39,849 nt of DNA from contig JAFYUH010000038.1 in NCBI GenBank assembly GCA_017549605.1, positions 1-39,849 of the forward strand. Direction: 5' to 3'. Source of the stretch: Bacteroidales bacterium (GTDB taxonomy: Bacteria > Bacteroidota > Bacteroidia > Bacteroidales > F082). The notes below the pieces were generated by a model. That model worked only from the letters and a program-made list of their open reading frames with translations. It ran no database searches and was not told the DNA's origin. Below, in pieces: positions 8,572-15,875 of the stretch; the first letter of the stretch is position 1, and each line of letters begins with the position of its first letter. Both the position numbers and the translations under genes were made by a program.

Positions 8572-8658
8572 GAGCAATGGGCCGTGAGCAATGAGCAAAA
8601 CTGCTCATAAATCAATGAGCTTTGGGCAGTTTTACTCATAACTCATTGCTCACTACTC
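8572..8658. terminator. Long imperfect hairpin made of inverted heptamer arrays; probable bidirectional terminator
   Basis: Two 35-nt arms (8572-8606 and 8624-8658) are built of TGAGCAA- and CTCATTG-type heptamers in opposite orientation, with a 17-nt loop. They match at 26 of 35 positions and many mismatches allow G-U pairs. The inner stem is AAAACTGC pairing with GCAGTTTT, a typical bidirectional terminator core. It lies between convergent genes. Confidence 0.65.
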
Positions 8659-8665
8659 ATAGCAA

Positions 8666-8686
8666 AAAGTTCAAAGTTCAATGTTC
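8666..8686. repeat. Heptamer array abutting the stop of the outer-membrane barrel gene
   Basis: Three units (AAAGTTC, AAAGTTC, AATGTTC) end exactly at the stop codon of the minus-strand gene beginning at 8687. Confidence 0.7.
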
Positions 8687-11206
8687 TTAATACATCTCCA
8701 TTCCTTCGCCACCTTCGTAGCTATCACCGCCGCCTGATGATGGTGCTTGTGGCATTCTTCTCTTTTGTTGTTGGTTGATGCGATAGTTGAAGTTGAGTGT
8801 CACTGATGTGGTGCTCCATGAGCTTTCGCTGTATTGCCAGAAGTTGTCGCCCCATGACTCACCGCCATGTTGTCTGCTTCCAAAGACGTCGCGGATGTTG
8901 AGAGAAATGGTAGCATTTCTGTTTAATATATCGCGTGATGCAGCGAAGTCGCACCAGTAGTTGGCATCGCGATAGCCGAGAGGCTCTTCACGTGGTCCCA
9001 TATAACGTCCTGTAATCTGGAAGTCGCATACTTTCTTGAATCTGAACTTAGCGACAAGACGTGCGAATGTGTTATAAGAATCTGTCACATAATGTCTGCC
9101 GTTCCAGTCGCCGACAGTGTTAGACTTGAAGAAGTTGATGCTTCCGTTGAGGTTCCACCATTTGAAGATATCCAATGAACCGACGAGTTCGAGACCGTAG
9201 TCATCGCTGATGCCAAAGTTCTCTGGACGGCTGTAAGAGACATCGCCTACAACAGTAGTGAAATGACGGATGACGTCTGTGCTGTGACGATAATATGCAG
9301 TGAAGTTGATATTACCTTTATCCCAGAAACGAAGATATGACATCTCGTAGCTGTCTGTATAAATAGGTTTCAAAGCAGGGTTACCCATTCTGATGTTACG
9401 GTCGTCGTTGAAAGAATGGAAAGGCGCCATCTGATGATACCAAGGACGACGGATACGACGTGCGTAACTTGCCTGGATCTGATCCACCTCTGTCAATGAA
9501 TAGTTCAAGTGACCTGTTGGGAAGAAGTCAAAATATTTCTGGTCGTTTCTTTCTTCTGTATCTTTAAGATATGTGTCGATGATGGTGAGTTCTGAACGAA
9601 GACCGACTTGTCCTGAGAAACGGCCGAACTCTCTTCCGTAGATTGCATACAGAGCTGCAACCTGTTGGTTATAGTCGAAATCGTGAGTATAGTCTGTGAG
9701 GACAGCATCGTTTTCAGTCACCATCAGATTATTATTGATGAGCTGATTGGTATATTTACCGCCGAGTTCAACAACTGAGAATCCATAATGATGAACAAAG
9801 TCGACAGTAGCCTGAAGGTTCTGTTGGTTCTCTTGTGCATGTGTATGCTGATTGATGCTGAATGAAGGGATGTTAAGATCCATATCTTCCTGTGTCAAGA
9901 ACTCAGCGTCTACGATGTCTGACCATTCTGTATCTGAGTTTGTGAAATAACGAACAGAAGCCTTGAGTGAGTTGTCTTTCGTTCCGAAATATTTATCGTA
10001 AGAAAGAGTGTATTCCATCATCGGTCTGTCGTTGAACCAGTTTTCAGTACGTCTTGAGAAGTTCTGCAATCCAGCATATGGGAAGTTATCGATATAAGTC
10101 ACGCTTGGAGTGTTGTGGCCTTTTGACTGACGATACATTGTGCTGAATGTAAGGATGTCGTCATCTGTGAAATAATAGTCGAAGCCGCCGCGTAAGTTAT
10201 GACCTTTTCTATTTCTGTTACGGTATGCGAGCTGCTCTGTTATCTGAGTAGCGTCATCATGATTCTTGAGTGTTGGGTCAAACATACAGTCTTCGAAATA
10301 CTCTGTCATAGTGTAACCGTCGCTGATGTCGTCGCGATAGTTGAAGTTATAGTTAGCGAAGACGTTGAATTTCTTGAATCTATAGTTGAAGCTTGTACCG
10401 ACACCTGTCTGGAATGGGAAGTCTTCTTTGATGAACTTCTCGCCCCATTGTACTGGGAAACCGCCGCGCAAGTCGACAGAAGCATTGAAGCCCTTACGTT
10501 TATCTTTTTTAAGAACGATATTGATGATACCTGCTGTACCTTCTGCATCATAACGTACTGATGGGTTTGTCACGACTTCAATCTTCTCAATCATATCAGC
10601 CTGGAGGCTGCGGAGAGCGTCTTGTGTGCTGACGCCTGCGAGACCAGAGACCTTGCCATCGACTAAGATTTGAACGCCACTGTCACCACGGAGGCTGACG
10701 TTGCCTTCCACGTCGACATTGACTGAAGGGATATTGTCGAGGACTTCGATAGCATTGCCGGCAGTGCTGCTCACATCCTTACCAACGTTGAAGACACGCT
10801 TGTCGAGAGTCATCGTCATGGTGCTTTTCTCAGCCACGACTTCAACTTCTTCAAGCAATGCTGAGTCTGGACGCATTACGATATTACCGAGATTTACCTT
10901 TTCTTTAAGGTTTATATTTATGGTCTTAGGCTCATAACCCATGAACTGTATCACCACATAATATTTTCCAGGTTTTGTCTTAAGAGAGAACTCTCCTTTC
11001 ATATCAGTGATAACACCTGTTACCAATGTAGAATCTTGGGAATTAAAAAGACTAACAGTCGCATATTCAAGCGGTCCATCAGTCTCTACATCTATAACTT
11101 TACCTTTAATCTCAGGTTCAGCATGAGATACTACTTCTGTAGCGAAAATATTGTATGATAATGTTAATAAGGCAAGAAGTAAAAATAATGATGTTATTTT
11201 CTTCAT
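8687..11206 (-). CDS. Outer-membrane beta-barrel receptor-like protein (CarboxypepD-reg-like, plug, OMP beta-barrel)
   Basis: An 839-residue outer-membrane protein of the TonB-receptor-like 'outer membrane beta-barrel family'. Residues 1-22 are a signal peptide. About 30-115 is a carboxypeptidase-regulatory-like beta-sandwich (KGKVIDVETDGPLEYATVSL, FMGYEP). About 118-240 is a plug domain (NVSLRGDSGVQILVDG, EVVTNPSVRYDAEGTAGIINI). The rest is a 14-type barrel with aromatic-girdle strands and a QIQASYARRIRRPWYHQM turn seen in this family. The C-terminus is a Gly/Glu-rich tail (GGGDSYEGGEGMEMY) instead of a normal terminal barrel strand, so it may extend beyond the barrel. No partner SusD is present, so the substrate is unknown. 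It is transcribed alone. The 3' end abuts a heptamer array, and the leader holds another. Confidence 0.88.
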   Translation of the reverse strand: MKKITSLFLLLALLTLSYNIFATEVVSHAEPEIKGKVIDVETDGPLEYATVSLFNSQDSTLVTGVITDMKGEFSLKTKPGKYYVVIQFMGYEPKTININLKEKVNLGNIVMRPDSALLEEVEVVAEKSTMTMTLDKRVFNVGKDVSSTAGNAIEVLDNIPSVNVDVEGNVSLRGDSGVQILVDGKVSGLAGVSTQDALRSLQADMIEKIEVVTNPSVRYDAEGTAGIINIVLKKDKRKGFNASVDLRGGFPVQWGEKFIKEDFPFQTGVGTSFNYRFKKFNVFANYNFNYRDDISDGYTMTEYFEDCMFDPTLKNHDDATQITEQLAYRNRNRKGHNLRGGFDYYFTDDDILTFSTMYRQSKGHNTPSVTYIDNFPYAGLQNFSRRTENWFNDRPMMEYTLSYDKYFGTKDNSLKASVRYFTNSDTEWSDIVDAEFLTQEDMDLNIPSFSINQHTHAQENQQNLQATVDFVHHYGFSVVELGGKYTNQLINNNLMVTENDAVLTDYTHDFDYNQQVAALYAIYGREFGRFSGQVGLRSELTIIDTYLKDTEERNDQKYFDFFPTGHLNYSLTEVDQIQASYARRIRRPWYHQMAPFHSFNDDRNIRMGNPALKPIYTDSYEMSYLRFWDKGNINFTAYYRHSTDVIRHFTTVVGDVSYSRPENFGISDDYGLELVGSLDIFKWWNLNGSINFFKSNTVGDWNGRHYVTDSYNTFARLVAKFRFKKVCDFQITGRYMGPREEPLGYRDANYWCDFAASRDILNRNATISLNIRDVFGSRQHGGESWGDNFWQYSESSWSTTSVTLNFNYRINQQQKRRMPQAPSSGGGDSYEGGEGMEMY

Positions 11207-11250
11207 AAAAATTTGATGTTGTATTCTAATTAGTTTAAAGTTTTATTCTA

Positions 11251-11334
11251 TGAGTTGTGAGCTATGAGTTGTGAGCTATGAGTTGTGAGCAGTGATTCAA
11301 ATAGCACAATGCTCATAGCTCATTGCCCATTGCA
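11251..11334. repeat. Opposed heptamer arrays between metF and the barrel gene
   Basis: Six TGAGTTG/TGAGCTA units (11251-11292) are followed by three GCTCATA/GCTCATT units in the opposite sense (11311-11331). TGAGCTATGAG at 11272-11282 pairs perfectly with CTCATAGCTCA at 11312-11322. The right array ends 1 bp from the metF stop codon. It may act as the metF terminator on the minus strand, though no strong U-tract follows. Confidence 0.75.
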
Positions 11335-11335
11335 A

Positions 11336-12298
11336 TTAAAATATCTTCGGCAAATTATCCGCCAAATCATGCATTCTTCCCATAGTGAAATAATGAATGA
11401 GAGGGAATCCTTGTCTCAACAGGTCTTCTGATTGTCTCAAGCACCAGTCCATACCTACTTTCTTGACGGCGTCTTTGTCATCAGCGACTTTCAATATCGC
11501 CTCTTCCAATTCCTTTGGCATGCTGATGCTGAATGTATTTGGAAGCGTCTCGAGATGTGAAGCCAACGACAATGGTTTCAGCGCTGGGATGATAGGCACG
11601 TTGATACCTGCTTTATCACACTTATCTATGAAAGAATAGAATTTGTCGTTGTCGAAGAACATCTGTGTCACTATATACGATGCGCCTTTATCGACTTTCT
11701 GTTTAAGATATTTAACATCTTCATCCAAGCTGTCGGCCTCCTGATGTTTTTCAGGATAAGCAGCTACGCCGAGGCAGAAATTCAATGGTGTAGGTTCTTT
11801 GACGAATTTGTCGTGATATATTCCTTTCGAGAGGTTTGCAATCTGCTCAACAAGACCAGACGCATTGCTATGTCCGAAAGGATTCACTCTGAATCTTGAG
11901 TCGAGAGGATCTTTGTCGGAACGTATCACGAAGATATTGTCAAGGTCCTCGTATGAGAAGTCGATGACGAAGTCTTCAAGCTGCAGTTTGGTATAAGCAG
12001 CCGATGCGAGATGAGGCACTACTTCGATACCTGTTCTTCTCTTGAGCGCTCCTGCCACAGCAGCTGTCGCCGTTCTCGGATGCGACTCCACCAAAGTAGT
12101 CACGTTATCATTGTTGACGAACTTCCTCACCGGAGCATGAAAGGTGATGTTTATAAACTGCGGTTTCAATGGTATGATTGGAAGCAGCGACTTCTCGATA
12201 TCATCAAGACTCGTTCCTTTCACAGGAGGCAATATCTCTATCGAAAAGCCTTTCTTTCCAGTCGTTTGCAAAGAATTATAAATATCAATGACTTTCAT
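11336..12298 (-). CDS. metF: 5,10-methylenetetrahydrofolate reductase
   Basis: MetF reduces methylene-tetrahydrofolate to methyl-tetrahydrofolate, the methyl donor used by MetH next door. The protein is 320 residues, a normal length for the single-domain bacterial FAD-dependent TIM barrel. Visible family stretches are ITFHAP (about residue 52), LGVAAYPEKHQEA (flavin and folate region) and GASYIVTQMFFDN. The ATG lies 1 bp after the metH stop, so the two genes form one operon and two consecutive steps of methionine synthesis. Cytosolic. A heptamer array sits immediately behind the stop. Confidence 0.96.
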   Translation of the reverse strand: MKVIDIYNSLQTTGKKGFSIEILPPVKGTSLDDIEKSLLPIIPLKPQFINITFHAPVRKFVNNDNVTTLVESHPRTATAAVAGALKRRTGIEVVPHLASAAYTKLQLEDFVIDFSYEDLDNIFVIRSDKDPLDSRFRVNPFGHSNASGLVEQIANLSKGIYHDKFVKEPTPLNFCLGVAAYPEKHQEADSLDEDVKYLKQKVDKGASYIVTQMFFDNDKFYSFIDKCDKAGINVPIIPALKPLSLASHLETLPNTFSISMPKELEEAILKVADDKDAVKKVGMDWCLRQSEDLLRQGFPLIHYFTMGRMHDLADNLPKIF

Positions 12299-12299
12299 C

Positions 12300-15200
12300 T
12301 TATATGTTGTTAGGTAATAACTCTTTTAATTTTTCCACAGACAATCCAACGCATTTTGAATAATGCTCAAGCTGTGCTTCATCGATGCGGCCTACTGAGA
12401 AATATTCGCCTCTTGAAGTGATCAATCCACATAACGACTCTTCAGGGGTTATCATGTAACTGTCGGTGAGTCTCATATTTGTATGCTGCTCAACTTCCAA
12501 AAATTCAAAGACGCGTTTCTTCAATGAATGGTCAGGACATGCTGGATAGCCGAAGCACATTCTTCTTCCTTGATATTGTTTTTCATCGAATGAGAATGGC
12601 GACTTGTCGAATCCCCAATATTCTGAACGTGTTATATAATGGATATATTCTCCTGCTGCTTCTGTGAGTCTGTCAGCAAGGAGTTTGACAATCAAGGCGT
12701 CGTATGGAGTCGCTGCCTCCGACATAAGTTTCGACAATCCTATGCCTGCCGACAACGCGAATACTCCAAGATAATCCTCGCTTCCAACAGTATCTGCTAT
12801 AGAGACGCTGTCTTGCATCTTGGTCTGACGTCTCAACATTGGAAGTTCAGCGCTTCTTGTGCCGTCTGATATTCTGATGACATCATCGCCTAAATTGCTT
12901 GCCTTGACAACACCTAATCTTGCTTCTATAGAAAGGCTCTTGTCTGCTATTATCTTAGCCAAGACTTCATGTGCATGTTCAAACACCTGCTGTGCCTCAG
13001 CATTAGTTTCTAACAAGTCTGGATATTTTCCGTAGAACTGTAATGAGAAGAAGAAATAAGCCCAGTCTATGAATGGCAAGACTTCTTCTATCGCAGGTTT
13101 AATAGTGAAGACGCCTTCTCTGTTTGGCAGGTAAGCCTCATGTGATGGAACGTCGATTTCCAAAGAAGAATAATCTACAAGAGAAAGGTTCTCTGTCTTC
13201 TGACGGCGTATCGCCTCTTGTTCTTCATACAAGCTCAGACATGCCTGATGGTCGCTGAGTCTGTTGACAAGGTTGACGGTGTCTATCGCTGTCGTTGCCT
13301 TTGCCACTGGTCCGTTATATACAGGAGCCATCTTCAAGGCGGTATGAAGCTTTGATGTAGCAGCGCCACCAACGATGACTGGTATCGACAATCCTGCTTC
13401 GTTGAGTTGTTCCGACACTTTTATCATCTGAGTGAGCGATGGTGTGATGAGACCGCTCAAGCATACCGCCTGCGATGTCTTTGCCGACTCGACGATTTTT
13501 TCTGCCGGCACCTGAATGCCGAGGTCTTCAACCTCAAAGCCGGAGCTCTTCAATACTGTGCCGACAATATTTTTGCCTATATCGTGAACGTCGCCATATA
13601 CTGTAGCGAGCGTGACTTTTTTCTTTGATGTGTCTGTAAATGTGACGGTTTTATTCAAGACATCCATCGCTGCGTTCATAGCAGAGGCTGCCTTAACCAA
13701 TGATGGAAGGAACACCTTGCCTTCTTCGAAACGTTGTCCCAATGATGTCATCGCTGGCATCAAGATGTCATTGACGACACCTTGGAATGTTCCGCCTTCA
13801 GAGAGGATGAGCGCTGTAAGCTCAGCGGCTTTTGCAGTGTTGCCGTTCGCTACAGCATCAGACAGTTTCTCTTCTGTAGTAAGTTCTTTCTTCTCTTTCT
13901 TGACTTCAACGTCTTTAGAGACGAATCTTATCAAGTCAGAGCCGTCGCTTTCGCCTTCGATAGCCGCTTTGGCTGCAGCAAATGCTTCTGGTTCTATATT
14001 TTCTTCTGGAATTATCGCATTAGGATTTATGATTACGTAGTCGAGACCTTCACGTTTTGCGAGATGTACGAATACTGAATTCAAGAGGTTTCTCACAGCG
14101 GTATTGCCTCTGAAAGCAAATGAGAGGTTACTTACGCCGCCTGTGACATGTGTGCCTAAATTCTGGTTTATCCAACGTGTGGCAAGGATATAATCTCTGC
14201 CATAATATCTGTGAGCTTCAATGCCTGTGCATATAGTCAAGACGTTAGGGTCGATGAGAATGTCATCTGTATCAAAACCGACAGATTTTGCCAGCTTAAC
14301 GATTCTATCAGCTATCTCTATCTTTCTTTCGTAAGTGTCAGCCTGGCCTTGTTCGTCTGCAAGCATCAAGATGATCTTGGTTCCGAGTCTGAAGAATTCT
14401 GTCGCTCTTCTGAGAAATTCCGTCTCGCCTTCTTTCAAAGATATTGAGTTTACGATAGGTTTCACCATCGAGCTTTTCACGCCCAACACCAAAGTGTCGA
14501 AGTCTGATGAGTCGATCATCGTTGGAGTGAATGCCACTGATGATGCCGACAACAACTCGATGAAGTCTTTCATCATTGATGGGTCGATATCTGGATGGTC
14601 GAAGCATACGTCGAGGACATCGGCCTTTGACTCTACTTGTGAAACAGCCACTGACACAGCGTCTTGAAGATTTTCGTTAACAAGCTCTCTGAATTTCTTA
14701 GAACCTGCCACGTTACATCTCTCACCGATTACGCTGAATTTCTTATGTATTTCCTGTTGAGGAACGACTCTTGGAGCGATATCCTTAACAGCCAATTTTA
14801 TCGTTTGTATATGTTCTGGCGTTGTGCCGCAGCAACCGCCGATGAGGTTTATGCGACCTTCTTTTGCGAGGATGTTAGCTCTCTTATGGAAATCGATGCA
14901 TGATTCGGTGTATTTTCCGTCGAGGTCAGGGAGACCGGCATTAGGATACAAGGAGATATGAGTAGGGATTTCTTGAAGTTTCAACACCAACTCGGCAGCT
15001 CTCTCGAATCCGAATCCGCAGTTCAATCCGAATGAAAGCGGTTTGGCATGTTTTATCATCTGCCATACGAGGTCTACGGTGTGACCTGATAACAGATTGC
15101 CTTGTTCTGTCAATGTCACCGACACCATCAAAGGCACGTCGTCGGTAGTGAGATTCAAATCCGATAGTGAAGCGAGGTAAGCATATACGGCAGCTCTTAT

Positions 15201-15686
15201 GTTCTTGGCATCGAAGCAAGTCTCGACCAAAATGATATCGACGCCGCCTTTTATGAGTGATGAGATCTGCGCTTTGTAAGAATCCGCCATCTCATCGAAT
15301 TCTATGGTTCTTAATGACAACGACTGTGATGTAGGTCCGACTGAGCCAGCAACAAAGACGTCGCGATTGAATTCAGCAGCTACTTCTTTAGCATTCTTGG
15401 CAGCCAAGACATTAAGATTGTCGATTTCTTCTTTTCCGAAGCCATGCTTCAAAAGTTCAAGATAAGAACAGTTGAAAGAGTTAGTGGAAATGATGTCGGA
15501 GCCCGATGCCACATAGGAGCGATGCACCTTCTTGACGAGTTCGCTGTTAGTCGCATTTAAAGGTTCGTAAGGAGATAACAAAGTGTTATCCATTCTCTGT
15601 ATTTCAGTGCCGAAAGCACCATCCAAAACCACTATCTTTTCTGAAAGAATCGTTTCAAGCTGTTTTCTTGTAGATATTTGTCCCAT
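12300..15686 (-). CDS. metH: Cobalamin-dependent methionine synthase
   Basis: Transfers the methyl group of methyl-tetrahydrofolate to homocysteine through methylcobalamin. I start it at the ATG at 15686 (1128 residues); a GTG at 15701 is also in frame. All modules are present in order: homocysteine-binding barrel with the zinc cysteines (LNCGFG and GGCCGTTP), pterin-binding barrel (from about 310, VIGERCNVAGSK), four-helix cap, Rossmann B12 domain with the His ligand in GDVHDIGKNIVG (near residue 700), and the reactivation domain (RSEYWGFDKSPFSF, RMCFGYPACPDHS). It leads the metH-metF operon, with a promoter box at 15766-15773. I see no cobalamin or SAM riboswitch in its short leader, unlike nrdD. 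It shows that the organism uses cobalamin. Confidence 0.97.
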   Translation of the reverse strand: MGQISTRKQLETILSEKIVVLDGAFGTEIQRMDNTLLSPYEPLNATNSELVKKVHRSYVASGSDIISTNSFNCSYLELLKHGFGKEEIDNLNVLAAKNAKEVAAEFNRDVFVAGSVGPTSQSLSLRTIEFDEMADSYKAQISSLIKGGVDIILVETCFDAKNIRAAVYAYLASLSDLNLTTDDVPLMVSVTLTEQGNLLSGHTVDLVWQMIKHAKPLSFGLNCGFGFERAAELVLKLQEIPTHISLYPNAGLPDLDGKYTESCIDFHKRANILAKEGRINLIGGCCGTTPEHIQTIKLAVKDIAPRVVPQQEIHKKFSVIGERCNVAGSKKFRELVNENLQDAVSVAVSQVESKADVLDVCFDHPDIDPSMMKDFIELLSASSVAFTPTMIDSSDFDTLVLGVKSSMVKPIVNSISLKEGETEFLRRATEFFRLGTKIILMLADEQGQADTYERKIEIADRIVKLAKSVGFDTDDILIDPNVLTICTGIEAHRYYGRDYILATRWINQNLGTHVTGGVSNLSFAFRGNTAVRNLLNSVFVHLAKREGLDYVIINPNAIIPEENIEPEAFAAAKAAIEGESDGSDLIRFVSKDVEVKKEKKELTTEEKLSDAVANGNTAKAAELTALILSEGGTFQGVVNDILMPAMTSLGQRFEEGKVFLPSLVKAASAMNAAMDVLNKTVTFTDTSKKKVTLATVYGDVHDIGKNIVGTVLKSSGFEVEDLGIQVPAEKIVESAKTSQAVCLSGLITPSLTQMIKVSEQLNEAGLSIPVIVGGAATSKLHTALKMAPVYNGPVAKATTAIDTVNLVNRLSDHQACLSLYEEQEAIRRQKTENLSLVDYSSLEIDVPSHEAYLPNREGVFTIKPAIEEVLPFIDWAYFFFSLQFYGKYPDLLETNAEAQQVFEHAHEVLAKIIADKSLSIEARLGVVKASNLGDDVIRISDGTRSAELPMLRRQTKMQDSVSIADTVGSEDYLGVFALSAGIGLSKLMSEAATPYDALIVKLLADRLTEAAGEYIHYITRSEYWGFDKSPFSFDEKQYQGRRMCFGYPACPDHSLKKRVFEFLEVEQHTNMRLTDSYMITPEESLCGLITSRGEYFSVGRIDEAQLEHYSKCVGLSVEKLKELLPNNI

Positions 15687-15765
15687 AGAGTATATTGTCA
15701 CAACATAATAAGTTATTGGAAACCATTATGTTATTCATTCATATTTATATATAAAAATAAATATG

Positions 15766-15773
15766 CAAAGATA
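15766..15773 (-). promoter_or_regulatory. -7 box for metH-metF
   Basis: TATCTTTG on the minus strand matches TAnnTTTG, about 80 bp before the metH ATG. Its upstream (-33) zone consists of a heptamer array. Confidence 0.65.
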
Positions 15774-15780
15774 GTAAAAA

Positions 15781-15875
15781 GTCAACAGACTACAGACAAC
15801 AGACTACGGATTTTTTTGAACTTTGAACTCTGAACTCTGAACTTTGTCAATTTTCAATTTTCAACTTTCAACTTT
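15781..15875. repeat. Three consecutive heptamer arrays between priA and metH
   Basis: GTCAACA/GACTACA units (15781-15808), GAACTTT/GAACTCT units (15818-15845) and TCAATTT/TCAACTT units (15847-15874) follow one another. The last one reaches into the priA TAA stop. All keep a 7-nt period, although the unit sequences differ. Confidence 0.85.

Noticed and set aside
8294..8610. Overlapping small open frames on both strands in the 8.3-8.6 kb stretch
   Set aside because: They are made of dispersed repeat words that happen to lack stops, have no start context or recognisable domains, and overlap a terminator.
8687..11206. SusC-type receptor of a polysaccharide utilisation locus together with the GH92 gene
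   Set aside because: There is no SusD, the genes converge with terminators between them, and the barrel belongs to the non-SusC outer-membrane beta-barrel family.
15687..15765. A cobalamin or SAM riboswitch in front of metH
   Set aside because: The roughly 75-nt leader lacks the conserved cores of both classes.
15781..15875. CRISPR array or variable-number minisatellite
   Set aside because: Units are 7 nt without spacers, there are no cas genes, and the unit sequences differ between the three blocks. They are tandem heptamers, not repeats with spacers.
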